A stretch of DNA of 64,000 nt from CAUZIZ01 sp965218775 (GCA_965218775.1 CBDCLS010000003.1:1177202-1241201); one strand, 5' to 3'; shown: positions 52,297 through 61,919, counted from the first letter of the stretch. Notes: generated by a model not told the origin, from the sequence alone. Translations and numbers: made by a program.

Positions 52297-52600
52297 ATTT
52301 AGACCTCCATTTGATATGAGACAGTGATCCGCCGGTCTTCCCGAGGCAAGCGGATCGAGTTAGTCTGACCTCCCCAGTGCTAAAGGATAGAAGCTATCAA
52401 GCCCTCCAACCTTGTGTCAAGGTAACCCTTGGGCTGATAGACCAATTCCATCCCGAAAGCAGCTGCGGCTGTTTTGATCACAAGATTGAGGGCATAGCGA
52501 CAGGTGGCGTGCAATTAAACAAAGGTACCAAATCCGTCATAGCGACCATGGCTAACCTTCATTTCCGCTAGCGTTTGTACCGAAAGCCGTACTCCCAGTT
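52297..52600. other. Intergenic region upstream of the barrel protein
   Basis: No gene recognised. CCTCCAACCTTGTGTCAA at about 52404 also occurs at about 44912 near the SBBP gene start, a short dispersed match of unknown meaning. Confidence 0.35.
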
Positions 52601-52834
52601 TTAGCCCACCTCGAGCTGACGGATTTTGGGCACCTCTAGACCGACCGAATCTTGCAGCTTCTCGGCCGCGAAATCGTACTCTCCGTGCAGGTTGATGTGC
52701 TGCCAGGCAACGACCGATCCGGCTCGGATGGCGGCGACTAGGGCCTGCCGCCGTTCCTTGTCCTCTTCGTGGAGGATTCGTTGCGAGAGGTAGAGGTAGT
52801 TCCAGCAGATGATGGCGTTCTTGGGTAATTGGCA
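52601..52834 (-). pseudogene. tnpA: Tn3-family transposase C-terminal fragment
   Basis: The minus strand reads LPKNAIICWNYLYLSQRILH, then LVAAIRAGSVVAWQHINLHG and EYDFAAEKLQDSVGL to a stop. NAI..WN..YL and GS...WQHIN..GEYDFS are the diagnostic end of Tn3 transposases. About 75 of roughly 980 residues are left. Confidence 0.85.
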
Positions 52835-53115
52835 TGGAGCGAACAGAAAACCGGCTTAAGCAAAAAACCCGGAGACCAACCCTTTGAATGACAAGAGGTT
52901 ACAACGTTCTCGCGAAGAGTGCTGTCTCTCTGCTGTGATCGCGAACCGCCTCCCCGGATGCAGCGTAGAGGTCAAACCGCCCCAGCCCCAACACCCGACT
53001 CCTCGCAGGCGTTTTCTGGGCAGTTCTAGTCGTCTCAGCCTCGCCCAGAACCCGTCCCTTGATGCAACACGGTCCATTCTTCTGCATCTGTCGTCTTTGC
53101 AGGTAAGGAGACGAT
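52835..53115. other. Leader region of the 55-aa membrane gene
   Basis: No gene recognised. It ends in GTAAGGAGACGAT, the ribosome site of the small ORF at 53116. Confidence 0.35.
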
Positions 53116-53283
53116 ATGACCAAGAAGCCCTCAGTTGAGAAAGATTCCAGAGACTGGCTTGACTGGGTGCTCATTGTTCTGGGCATCATTGCAGCTGCTT
53201 CTGTTCTCGGTGTTGTAAATCTTGTCATACCGCTGTCTTCGCTGTCCCTTGGAGGAGGCCCAATGGTACCGAAGCTGTCATGA
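53116..53283 (+). CDS. 55-aa single-span membrane protein
   Basis: It encodes MTKKPSVEKDSRDWLDWVLI then VLGIIAAASVLGVVNLVIPL and a Gly/Ser-rich tail. One long hydrophobic helix covers residues 16-40, with a charged cytoplasmic N-terminus. AGGAG is well placed (6-8 nt) before the ATG. Its stop lies just before repeat B copy 2. Unknown function; a toxin-like or accessory membrane peptide are possibilities. Confidence 0.5.
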   Translation: MTKKPSVEKDSRDWLDWVLIVLGIIAAASVLGVVNLVIPLSSLSLGGGPMVPKLS

Positions 53284-53309
53284 GGTGCCATCTGTGGGGC
53301 CGGGTGCTC

Positions 53310-53842
53310 CCGAGACCCTCTCGTGGACCCCGAAAAGCCGTACTTCGACAGATGTGTGGTATGAAATCCGAGATAACTGACTGTTCATGAGGCACTTGTA
53401 GTCATCGTCGAGGCCAGAATAGAAGGGCATTACAAAAGGTTTACGGCACTATTAGGATGCCGAACGGACGAGGGTAGCTCACCAAATTGAGGATTCTCAG
53501 CCAGCAGTAGCAGTCCTCCCGAGAGCCGCCTATGAGCATCGGCCATCCGCGGTTGATAGCCAGAATTCTAAAAGTTCTCGGGCCGAAGATGACGTCTACT
53601 TCAAATCTGAAGCCGCCAGTGCAGCTCGCCGCTGACAGCGCCCAGAAGCTCTCGCTTCTTCAGCCCCATTTTGTCCTCTGGTGCTGGGGTATCTCACGGT
53701 AACTCCCTTGTATCTATCCCCTATCTGCCTGGTATCTTTTTCGCTGTCGAGCAGGTTAAGATCCAATGAATCAGTGACTTGAATGCAGACTTCTCGGAAC
53801 TAATCTTCCATATTTCGATCCCGCGCAGGCATATTCATGTAT
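53310..53842. repeat. Repeat B, copy 2 (inverted, diverged)
   Basis: Reverse complement of the repeats at 2599 and 57064, with several small gaps (for example ATGACGTCTACTTCAAA against GTAGACGTCAGCTTCA in complement). Its end overlaps the last codons of the DUF3560 gene: the peptide MNMPARDRNMED is repeat-encoded. Confidence 0.75.
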
Positions 53843-54438
53843 TCCGCTTCGGTATCCTTGGCCTGCTGCTCTCGGATGCGCTCGCGGACGCGCTTGATAT
53901 TGGCACCGAGATTCGAGAGAGCGTAGGCAGGAACCGGGGCGTTGTAGTAGGGGAATCGAGCGAGGGTCAATCGGTACTCGTTGACCGCTTCAAGCTCGAC
54001 ACTGAGAGACTCGGCCATTGCCTCCCAGGCTTCCTTCTGGTCTGGTGCGGGTTTCTTGGCCTTGCGCCAGGCGACATTGAGAGCCTTCCAGAACTCCCTC
54101 TGGAGCTCCATCTTGACGAGCTTGCGCTGGAGCTTCACCACCGAATCAGGATCATCTGAAGAGATGCCACCGGAGCCGACGCTATTAGCCTTCTCTCTTA
54201 GGTGTTGGGCTTTCTTCTGCTCCTGGACACCTTTCCTGATCGCGTCATCGGCACGCCGGAGTGTCCTTCTGTGCCGCTTCTCCGAGTGGTGACCCACCAA
54301 GATAGGCTGACCGAGTGGGATACCATCTGTGAGCGAGTGAAAACGACTGAAGGACCCTTCTGACCTCCTCTCTGCTTGCTCGGCTCTTAGTCGTAGTCTC
54401 TCTCGTCTTTCCTCTTGCTTCTGCTCGTAGCTATTCAT
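53800..54438 (-). CDS. DUF3560-family plasmid-type protein
   Basis: 212 residues from the ATG at 54438 (GGAGG 9 nt before). The conserved core is EERRERLRLRAEQAERRSEG, FHSLTDGIPLGQPILVGHHS and EKRHRRTLRRADDAIRKG, the hallmark of DUF3560 proteins found on plasmids and integrative elements. A helical middle follows (KLQRKLVKMELQREFWKALN). The C-terminal tail MNMPARDRNMED comes from repeat B. It lies 41 nt after the radC-like gene, same strand, a common pairing on mobile elements. Confidence 0.8.
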   Translation of the reverse strand: MNSYEQKQEERRERLRLRAEQAERRSEGSFSRFHSLTDGIPLGQPILVGHHSEKRHRRTLRRADDAIRKGVQEQKKAQHLREKANSVGSGGISSDDPDSVVKLQRKLVKMELQREFWKALNVAWRKAKKPAPDQKEAWEAMAESLSVELEAVNEYRLTLARFPYYNAPVPAYALSNLGANIKRVRERIREQQAKDTEAEYMNMPARDRNMED

Positions 54439-54479
54439 TTGTTCTTCCTCCAAAGTTGCTTCCGTTTTATTTCCTGGAA

Positions 54480-54983
54480 TCAGCCCATCAGGCCCTGATC
54501 AGCAAAGCTGAAGTATCGGCCCTGCCCACCGATCACCACGTGATCGAGGCACCTGATACCGATCAGCTTTCCTACCTCACAGAGCCTGCTCGTAATCTGG
54601 ATATCTTCCTGACTAGGCGAAGGATCACCGGACGGGTGATTGTGAATCAGGATCAGCCCTGCAGTCAGGTTGGCGATGGCAGGCCGGAAGACATCGCGAG
54701 GGTGTACCAGGTTGGCAGTCATCGAGCCGATGCTGCACGTGGTCATACCGACCATGCGATTCTTGCCGTCCAGATGCAGGACCAGGAACGTCTCCACCGG
54801 CATCGATGCCAGATGCTGGAATGCCTTATAGACCTGGTTCGAGGATGTGTAGCAGATGCCCACGAAGGGCTGAATCTCAGCCGGGATTACGGGTGTGTCC
54901 CTGACCAGGAGCTGGAACTCCTTGATCGAGTAGTGGGTGGGGTGTGGGGACGGTCTCCCCTGGGGTAGAATTGAAACAGCCAT
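54480..54983 (-). CDS. radC: RadC-like JAB-domain protein
   Basis: 167 residues of the RadC/YeeS JAB-domain group. The metal-binding motif is LILIHNHPSGDPSPSQEDIQ (His-x-His plus Ser/Asp), with a typical beginning (EIQPFVGICYTSSNQVYKAF) and end (DHVVIGGQGRYFSFADQGL). The HhH domain of chromosomal RadC is absent, as usual for plasmid-borne copies. Its enzymatic role (possibly a deubiquitinase-like or nuclease-associated metal enzyme) is not settled. First gene of the radC-DUF3560 pair. Confidence 0.88.
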   Translation of the reverse strand: MAVSILPQGRPSPHPTHYSIKEFQLLVRDTPVIPAEIQPFVGICYTSSNQVYKAFQHLASMPVETFLVLHLDGKNRMVGMTTCSIGSMTANLVHPRDVFRPAIANLTAGLILIHNHPSGDPSPSQEDIQITSRLCEVGKLIGIRCLDHVVIGGQGRYFSFADQGLMG

Positions 54984-55731
54984 TCAAACCTCCTCTGTAG
55001 GTTTGGGTGGTCAGGGTCTGGGGGGTGTGTGCTACCACCCTTCAGGCCCGCTTACCACCGGGTGAATCTTGGCCCCGATCGGGGGCAACTTCTACTTCGA
55101 TTCTAGCCAGTAAGCACACCAAGTGCAAGAAAAAGAATGGGGGGTAACTCATTTAGTTTCAAAGCGTTGTCCAAGGGGTACCCCCGGGGGGAGGCATATA
55201 TCGGGGTCGGCTTCAGACGGCTATTTCAAAAAATTGAAAGTGGTGTTGACCAGGAGTTAACCCTGGGTGATTGTGAGCAGCTTTCTGGGGCTACGGGCCG
55301 GGCGAGTCAGACGAGCTATGTCAAGAATTCTAGGGGCTCTACTGTGTGACCTGGAGCAAGCCGGTTAAGGTGTGGATGGCTCAGATCTGACCGTGCAGAC
55401 AGCGTCCGATTTGATCGCAATCGAACGGCCGCTTTCGCCTATGAAGTCAAAATTTCAAATCCGAAATCATGAATGACTTCTCACACACCCTCGCCTAGAA
55501 GCGGACATTCAGATCATCCTAATCTGAATTTGCTGACTGGCCGAGTTCCGCCATAGGCGGTCAGTCCTTCAGGAATAGAAGCTTCGTATCGACTCACTTT
55601 GGATTGTCGTTCGGCGGCTAGTGCTCTAGCACCACTGTCGCCGAGCGGCGACTACTTCGGTTACTCCTTGGTTCGGACAACCAAATCCAGGTCAGCAACT
55701 CATTGTCTTTCAACCAGACCGGGAGCGGGTT
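54984..55731. other. Gene-poor region with repeat D
   Basis: Contains repeat D copy 1 (55395-55440). A 70-codon frame at 55137-55349 (LTLGDCEQLSGATGRASQTS) has a weak protein-like look but no ribosome site and no family. Otherwise nothing recognised. Confidence 0.4.
55395..55440 (+). repeat. Repeat D, copy 1
   Basis: GCAGACAGCGTCCGATTTGA followed by TCGCAATCGAACGGCCGCTT. Also at 59129-59175 (inverted) and 63810-63856 (direct). Confidence 0.75.
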
Positions 55732-56649
55732 CTACTTGTCCAGAGAAAGGTGAGTGCGACAGGCGTGGTAATAGGCGAGATATTCTCGAAGAATCCGACG
55801 TAGATGATTCTCACTAAGAGCGACGACATGATCCAGGCAATCGCGCCGGAGCGTGCCCACGAATCGCTCCGTGTAGGGATTCTGCCAAGGGGAGCGGGGA
55901 GCGATCTTCACTTCCTGGATATCCATCGAACGAACTCCATGGACAAACTCTTGACCGTACCTGCCGTTGCGGTCCCGAAGAAGGTATCGCGGCGCAGTAT
56001 CCCAGGGGAACGCCTCAACGATCTGAAGTGCGGTCCATTTTGCCGTTGGCGAGTCGGTGACGTTGAAGTGTACGACTCGTCGCCGCTCGTGAGCCAAGAC
56101 GACGAATACTAACAGCACTTGAAAGCTCAATGTGGGCACAGTGAGGAAATCGATAGACACCAGTTCCCTGACGTGATTGTCGAGGAATGTTCTCCACGCT
56201 TGAGAGGGCGGCTTTCCGCCGCGAACCATGTACTTGGAGACCGTCGCCTGTGAGATTCCGATGCCAAGCTTGAGGAACTCGCCATGAATTCTGGGCCCAC
56301 CCCACAAAGGGTTGGCCCGACTCATCGTTCGAATCAGCTTTCTCACCTCGGGCGCAACCGCAGGACGACCTCGGTTCTGGCAACGGCTCTTCCACGTCCA
56401 GTAAGCCTTGAAACCTTTTCGATGCCATTGAATGACCGTTTCCGGCTTGACGATGCAGAAAGCGTCAGCCCAACCACTCCAAACCCTCGACAAAAAAAGC
56501 CAAAAGCGACGGTCTCCTCTGGTCAGGCGAGGCCGTTTTGCAGTTCGCTGAAGGATCGCAATCTGCTGACGCAGGGCAAGATTCTCGTAGGCCAGCGATC
56601 TTTGGGTCGCCAGAGTCGGAATGAGGGTCCTCAACAGCGTCCAAATCAT
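55732..56649 (-). CDS. rve-type integrase/transposase, 3'-truncated
   Basis: 305 residues from the ATG at 56649. N-terminal segment with HTH character (NLALRQQIAILQRTAKRPRL, GDRRFWLFLSRVWSGWADAF), then the rve core: VSIDFLTVPTLSFQVLLVFV (first Asp), YLLRDRNGRYGQEFV (second Asp), PWQNPYTERFVGTLRRDCLD (Glu). The widespread family normally continues for 30-40 residues beyond THLSL; here a stop follows THLSLDK. The catalytic residues are kept, so activity is not excluded. No inverted repeats were identified. Confidence 0.8.
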   Translation of the reverse strand: MIWTLLRTLIPTLATQRSLAYENLALRQQIAILQRTAKRPRLTRGDRRFWLFLSRVWSGWADAFCIVKPETVIQWHRKGFKAYWTWKSRCQNRGRPAVAPEVRKLIRTMSRANPLWGGPRIHGEFLKLGIGISQATVSKYMVRGGKPPSQAWRTFLDNHVRELVSIDFLTVPTLSFQVLLVFVVLAHERRRVVHFNVTDSPTAKWTALQIVEAFPWDTAPRYLLRDRNGRYGQEFVHGVRSMDIQEVKIAPRSPWQNPYTERFVGTLRRDCLDHVVALSENHLRRILREYLAYYHACRTHLSLDK

Positions 56650-57063
56650 GGCCCAATGGTGACCTGGAATCAGCGCAAGTTCAATGTTTGCAGTGTGGAC
56701 GGAATAAGTAGAAGCCACAATTGCCCCGTTGGCCGTTCCCGGCGCTGGGGGTTGGGGTGTTGGGTTTGGAGCGGAGTTTGACGGGCATGCTTGGAAAATA
56801 TGTTGCTGGTTGGTGGCTCCAGTGGGAGTGCTTTTTGGAAACATGTCGGAGAGTGGTGGTTGTCCGTGGACCAGGGGGCTCGGAACTTTAAGTACGGAAT
56901 TGGGATGGCGATATCCTCTTGGGTGTCTTGCGGACTGGGCATTTGCCGAGGGCACTCATTCTTGACTGGAAACGGGACAATCGCGAAAACTCGAGATGTT
57001 CGTGGTGCCCGGGTGATGCCCGCCACATCCCTAACCCAAGCTGGAAGCCGCGTGGGGAGGCCA
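56650..57063. other. Region between transposase and repeat B
   Basis: No gene recognised; it is probably the leader and end sequences of the transposase element plus decayed sequence. Confidence 0.3.
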
Positions 57064-57621
57064 GACAGGAACGGAAGACATGAATATGCCTGCGCTGGGC
57101 CGAAATATGGAAGATTAGTTCCGAGGAATCCGCATTCAAGTTGTTGATTCATTGGATGTTAACGTCCTGGACAGAGACAAAAACACCAGGCAGATAGGGG
57201 CCAGACACAAGGGAGTTACCTCGAAATACGGCGGCACTAAGGGACAGAATCGGGCGGAACAGGCGAGGAGATTTCTGGGAGCTGTCGGCAGCGAGCTGCA
57301 CTGGCATCTCCAAGTTTGAAGTAGACGTTATTTTCAGTGAGAACTTTCAGAATCCTGGTTCTCAACCCAGGATAACCTTCGTCAACAGACTGATCTCGGA
57401 AGGGCCGCTGCGGCTGGCTCAGAATCATCCCCCAATCCCGTCACTTTGCTGAGCTATCCTCGTCCTTTCTGCTTTCTAATGGTGCCGGAATCCCCTTGTA
57501 ATGCCCTTCTATTCTGGCCTCGATGATCATTGCAATTACTTCATGAACCGCCAGTTATCTTCGATTCCACGCTACCCATCGGTTGAAGTACGGCTTTTCG
57601 GGGTCCACGAGAGGCTCTTGA
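57064..57621. repeat. Repeat B, copy 3
   Basis: Direct copy of 2599-3154, about 90 percent similar by eye. The flanking sequences of the copies differ, supporting a mobile or recombining unit. Confidence 0.8.
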
Positions 57622-57690
57622 GCCGTCAGCAGTCAGCTCAGCTCTCAGCAGGTCGCGAACCCGTGCCGGCTTATAGCCGAGGGTCCGGGC

Positions 57691-58533
57691 CTAGTGTCCG
57701 GGCAGACTGCAGAGCACATGGATCTCGCCCTTCTCGGCGATCTGCTGGTCGAAGTAGGCCACAATCTTGTCCCTCCGGGCCATGAGCCCCTCGATCTCCG
57801 GCTCCATCAGCATGTCGCCCAAATGTCGCTCCACCTGGCTCTTCTCCAGGGCGCGGATCCCGTCGTAGAAGCGCCGGTCCAATCTACCGTTCCTCAGGTT
57901 CTTGGGCTGCCGAAGCTCTTTGTGCCATCTAAAGCTCCTGGAAAAGTCGATCATAACCAGCTTCCAGTCCTGGGTAATCAGCAGATTCCCCAGGTTGGCA
58001 TCGGTGTTGTAGACAAGCTCGTTAAAGATCCGCACCTGAAATCTTTGATCGATCCATGGCGCCGGGCGTGGGGGCCGGATTTTTTTCTGGTAGCGTTCCG
58101 TATCCATCATCTTCACGTCATCAACCCACCAGGTTGCGGCGGCCACTTTGCCCCTAATCTTCCGCTCAACCGAGACGGGAATCATGTGAAGGTTCAGCAG
58201 CCGGTCCAGGCGGTAGGCGGCAATGTTGTACTTGTAGCAGTCCCGGAAATTCAGCTCAGTCCCGTATGCGGTGGGAGCGGACTTCTTGTAGACATCGATG
58301 GTCTGGATGCTGGCATCATGGGTGAATTGTCCATCGGAAAGGGTGGCCCGCTGTGTTCCGGTGACACCGGTGGAGACTCCCTCGGTCTTCTTGACTTTTG
58401 CCCGGAGCAGAAACGTCTCCTTCTCGGCATCGGACCAGGTGGAGGGAGGCTGCTGAGACCAGAGCCAGGGCGAATGAACAGGCAAGCCGCTCGCCAGCAG
58501 AGTCAGAGAAAAAGGAATCCATTTTAGTCTCAT
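57691..58533 (-). CDS. Secreted protein-kinase-like (Fam20/PI-kinase-like)
   Basis: 280 residues from the ATG at 58533 (GGGAGGTGAAAGCG). Signal peptide WIPFSLTLLASGLPVHSPW. Kinase-like features: TAYGTELNFRDCYKYNIAAY RLD (an N-lobe Glu region), FNELVYNTDANLGNLLITQD (catalytic-loop-like D-x4-N) and KLVMIDFSRSFRW (DFG-like DFS). This order is seen in Fam20-type secretory-pathway kinases and related bacterial proteins. If active it would phosphorylate an extracytoplasmic target, an unusual location for ATP-dependent chemistry. Kinase assignment is inference. Confidence 0.6.
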   Translation of the reverse strand: MRLKWIPFSLTLLASGLPVHSPWLWSQQPPSTWSDAEKETFLLRAKVKKTEGVSTGVTGTQRATLSDGQFTHDASIQTIDVYKKSAPTAYGTELNFRDCYKYNIAAYRLDRLLNLHMIPVSVERKIRGKVAAATWWVDDVKMMDTERYQKKIRPPRPAPWIDQRFQVRIFNELVYNTDANLGNLLITQDWKLVMIDFSRSFRWHKELRQPKNLRNGRLDRRFYDGIRALEKSQVERHLGDMLMEPEIEGLMARRDKIVAYFDQQIAEKGEIHVLCSLPGH

Positions 58534-58559
58534 CGCTTTCACCTCCCATATTGATTGCA

Positions 58560-58985
58560 AAAGGGACATGCGTCAAATGTCAACGCGTCTACCTTCCCTG
58601 GCGCGGCAGTCACTGCTGCCACAACCGAAGGGCGGCAAAACATAAGCGAAGTACTGAGGGTCGGAGACGATGCCGACTGCGCTATCTCCACAGTGATCAA
58701 CTCGACGACTTCATCTTCCGCCATACGGCTCATGTCCTCCGAGACCCCGACTTACTGCTAGAGCAGGTCTTCTCAGAAGACCATATGGGTGAGCGACTCT
58801 TAGAGTTGAAAACAGGTAAGGAGCGCTTGGAATCGGAACAGAACCGACATCAGAGACGTCTCAATCGTCTGATTGATCTCTATGCGGACGGCGAATTCGA
58901 CCGGCTGACGCTGGATGGCAAGACGCAAAGGATCAAGAAAGAGCTAGACCGGGTGAAAAGAGTATTGGAGAGGACGGAACTTTAG
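58560..58985 (+). pseudogene. Large serine recombinase C-terminal fragment
   Basis: The + frame has a degraded zinc-ribbon region (CVKCQRVYLPWRGSHCCHNR), then CRLRYLHSDQLDDFIFRHTA and a coiled coil (LESEQNRHQRRLNRLIDLYA, LDGKTQRIKKELDRVKRVLE). This matches the recombinase zinc ribbon and coiled-coil end of large serine integrases. The catalytic and recombinase domains are missing. Confidence 0.65.
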
Positions 58986-59315
58986 GTCAAGGTGTTCGCG
59001 AGCCGAACGGCCCTCGCCAACCTGGGTGCTCGTCGGTTGCCAGCTGACTTAGATTGGGAATGACGGGTTTTAGCCGTTTGCGGTAGTTCATTCGACGCTT
59101 CCGTGGAAGATCTGAATGTCCGCTTTTAGGAGGCGAAAGCGGTCGTTCGATTGCGATCAAATCGGACGCTGTCTGTACGATCGTATGCCGACTATCACAT
59201 CTCCTTTAACTCACAGGGATCGCCCTCGTTTCATGCGGTCCTGTCGAAGTAAGGTGTAAGTTTGATATACACTTCTGGAACTCTTGAAAATGCGAGCCCG
59301 CCAGGAAGCCGAAGT
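58986..59315. other. Leader region with repeat D copy 2
   Basis: Repeat D at 59129-59175 in inverted orientation. No gene. Confidence 0.4.
59129..59175 (-). repeat. Repeat D, copy 2 (inverted)
   Basis: GGCGAAAGCGGTCGTTCGAT followed by TGCGATCAAATCGGACGCTG, the complement of copy 1. The adjoining GATCTGAATGTCCGC also occurs inverted at about 55503-55517. Confidence 0.75.
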
Positions 59316-60587
59316 ATGAAATGTAAACAGTTGCTTGCCATGGCATCATCCCTGGCACTGACTTTATTTGCGCTTGGCTGCAGTGGCGCGTGGCAACTGT
59401 CAGGAGCAGACCAGGGCCTCCCCGACTGGCCGCAGTGGCGTGGCCCTGACCGGACCGGCATCTCGAAGGAGACAGGGCTACTCAAAGAGTGGCCGGCGGG
59501 TGGCCCCCCTGTTCTTTGGTCGGTCGCGAACATCGGCGAAGGCTACGGTACCGTGGCTATCAAGGGGAATCGGATCTTCGTTCAAGGGACCAAGAACAAC
59601 GATAGCGTCACCCATTGTCTGAACCGGGCGGACGGGAAGACGGTGTGGACAACCGCGCTGGGTTCGAGGCTGGAACACAGTAGGGGGCACGGGCCAAGAG
59701 GGACGCCGACTGTTGATGGAGAACGAGTTTACTCGCTGACTGAGACTGGGGATCTGGCGTGTCTGAAGACCGCTGACGGCAGCACCCTTTGGCGACGCAA
59801 TATCCTGGAGGACTTCAAAGGGAAAAACATTTCTTGGCACATCAGCGAGTCACCGCTGGTCGATGGGAACAGGCTGATCGTGACCCCGGGCGGAGAGAAA
59901 GCGACTCTGGTGGCTTTGGACAAAATGAGCGGGGAGACCATCTGGACGACCGAGGATCTCAGCGATCGGGCTGGATACGCTTCCGGCCTGGTAGCTGACG
60001 TTGGTGGTATCCGAACGATCATGACCTTCACCGCCAGTGCGGCCATTGGTGTTCGCGCCAGCGACGGAAAACTGATGTGGCGATACGAGCCCGTGGCCAA
60101 TGGCACCGCGAACGTCGCCACACCGATTCTTCACCACAATAAGGTGTTCTACAGCTCGAACTACAGGACCGGATGTGCGCTTCTCGAGTTGAGGCCCACG
60201 GAAAGTGGCCTGGTCGGCGCAAAGGAAATCTACTTCAGCCGAGATCTGATGAACCATCATGGTGGGGTGGTTCTGGTGAACGGCTACCTTTATGGTTACC
60301 ATAACGCCATCCTGACTTGTATGGAATTCGAGACGGGCAAGGTGATGTGGAAGGACCGAGCTGTCGGTAAAGGCTCGCTGACCTATGCCGATGGGCACCT
60401 CTACCTATTGAGTGAAGACAATGTGGTAGGGCTAGCGGAAGCCACGACTGACGGCTACAAGGAGAAAGCCCGATTCGAGATCCAGGACCAGGGTTGGCCG
60501 AGCTGGGCGCATCCAGTGGTGTGTGACGGCAAGCTCTATATTCGCAATCAGGCGAAGCTCACCTGTTACAACATCAAAGAAACTTAA
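59316..60587 (+). CDS. PQQ-like beta-propeller lipoprotein
   Basis: 423 residues from the ATG at 59316. Lipobox SLALTLFALGC predicts a lipid-anchored protein. Propeller repeats resemble PQQ-enzyme/BamB blades: DWPQWRGPDRTGISKETGLL, GKTVWTTALGSR, VYSLTETGDLACLKTADGST, LVALDKMSGETIWTTEDLSD, GVRASDGKLMWRYEPV, GKVMWKDRAVGKGSLTYADG HLYLL. No catalytic residues for PQQ dehydrogenases are evident. The WPQWRGP motif is common in planctomycete and acidobacterial secreted PQQ-like proteins. Scaffold or enzyme-associated role; function unknown. Confidence 0.85.
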   Translation: MKCKQLLAMASSLALTLFALGCSGAWQLSGADQGLPDWPQWRGPDRTGISKETGLLKEWPAGGPPVLWSVANIGEGYGTVAIKGNRIFVQGTKNNDSVTHCLNRADGKTVWTTALGSRLEHSRGHGPRGTPTVDGERVYSLTETGDLACLKTADGSTLWRRNILEDFKGKNISWHISESPLVDGNRLIVTPGGEKATLVALDKMSGETIWTTEDLSDRAGYASGLVADVGGIRTIMTFTASAAIGVRASDGKLMWRYEPVANGTANVATPILHHNKVFYSSNYRTGCALLELRPTESGLVGAKEIYFSRDLMNHHGGVVLVNGYLYGYHNAILTCMEFETGKVMWKDRAVGKGSLTYADGHLYLLSEDNVVGLAEATTDGYKEKARFEIQDQGWPSWAHPVVCDGKLYIRNQAKLTCYNIKET

Positions 60588-60869
60588 GTAGCACTCGTCA
60601 TGGACCTGCAGTAACGAATGGACAAGGATGGCCGGCAAGCCGTGGGGGCAACTCTCCCGACACCAATGAATTCTTGATGCGCGTCCCCATGCCCGGCGCG
60701 GCCCGAATGACGGTATCGGTTCATTCTGTGGTCTGAAATCTCAATCGCAGGATCTTGTCATCCTTCGAGGATGGAGAAGTCGGCAAGCCACAGCTCGACT
60801 CCACACGAATACGCTCGGCACCTTGAATCAGAACAGCAGTGGTAGAATCGACGGCACAGGAGCGTCAGG
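60588..60869. other. Leader of the selenoprotein gene
   Basis: No gene seen in 282 bp. ACAGGAGCGTCAGG before the GTG start is the ribosome site. Confidence 0.4.
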
Positions 60870-61919
60870 GTGTGGCGAATGATGGGTTTGAGACTGCTCT
60901 TCGCAGTCGTGGTTACTGTGTTGGTTATGCAAGAGGCATGGTCCGGGACTGAAGGTTCCCGGTTGAGGCCATTGCCCAAGCTGGACCGGAACCTCCGGAC
61001 TGGTCCCGCTGTGGGCGCCCGGATTCCGCGGTTCCAACTTCCGGACCAGAGTGGGAGACAATGGACCTACTCGGACCTGAAGGGGCCTCGGGGTCTGGTG
61101 CTTCTCTTCCACCGATCGGCCGACTGGTGACCCTTCTGCAAGGTCCAGCTGGTCGAGCTGGAGCAGCAGCGCGAGGAGTTCCAGAGTCGGGGACTCCGGT
61201 TGGCCGCCGTCAGCTATGACAGTGTGGAGATCCTGAGCCACTTTGCCTCCAGAGCCAAGATCGGTTATCCCCTCCTTTCGGACGGGAACTCGCAGGTGAT
61301 CCGGGCTTTCGGGATTCTTAACGAGAACTTTCCAGCAGAGAGTCCCTGGTTCGGAGTCCCATTTCCCGGGTACTACGTGATTGACGAGTTGGGAATCGTC
61401 CAGGCAAAGTACTTCGAGGAGGACCACCGGGACCGGTACACCTCCGCCAGTATCCTGGTCCGGGAGTTTGGGGAGGACGCCTCCGATCCCGGGGAGGTCC
61501 GGACGCCGCATCTGAAGTTGAGATGGTGGTCCAGCAATCCGGTGGTCCGAGCCGGTCAAAGACTGACCCTGGTGCTGGAGCTGCAGCTTGCCGAGGGAAT
61601 GCACGCCTATGCACCCGAGGTGGAGGGGTACATCCCGATCCGCTGGGACATTCCTTCGGCGGATGGGTGGCTGGCCCATCCTGTCAGCTACCCTGAGGCA
61701 ACCCCCCGCTACCTGCCGGCCATACAGGAAACCGTCCCCGTCTACGCTGGCAAGATTCGGCTTATGAGGGACCTGTCACTGGGAATGGTACAGGAGCTCG
61801 GGCAGGAGGAAGGAGGGATCGGCCTAGAGGGGGTGTTCCGTTACCAAGCCTGCGACGAAAGAGTGTGCTACCCGCCTAGAACGGTTCCCCTCAAGTGGAC
61901 CTTCCGGTTGGAGGGTTAA
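60870..61919 (+). CDS. Selenoprotein: redoxin fused to DsbD-alpha-like domain
   Basis: One frame runs from GTG 60870 (AGGAG 7 nt upstream) to the TAA at 61917, interrupted only by TGA at 61128-61130. Signal peptide MGLRLLFAVVVTVLVMQEAW. The peroxiredoxin/TlpA-like domain has ARIPRFQLPDQSGRQWTYSD, LVLLFHRSADW-U-PFCKVQL and LAAVSYDSVEILSHFA. The TGA sits exactly where homologues carry Cys of CPxC, so UPFC is the predicted redox centre. Residues from about 215 form a DsbD-alpha-like domain (RAGQRLTLVLELQLAEGMHA, FRYQACDERVCYPPRTVPLK with paired Cys). The natural C-terminus is replaced: the stop lies in IS256. A SECIS-like hairpin follows the TGA. Confidence 0.85.
61145..61161 (+). promoter_or_regulatory. 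SECIS-like hairpin downstream of the TGA
   Basis: CCAGCTGGTCGAGCTGG: a perfect 6-bp stem with loop GGTCG, starting 14 nt after the TGA at 61128. The 17-nt size, a G as first loop base, and a 20-nt distance from TGA to loop fit known bacterial SECIS rules; the GGUC loop resembles that of E. coli fdhF. Confidence 0.7.
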
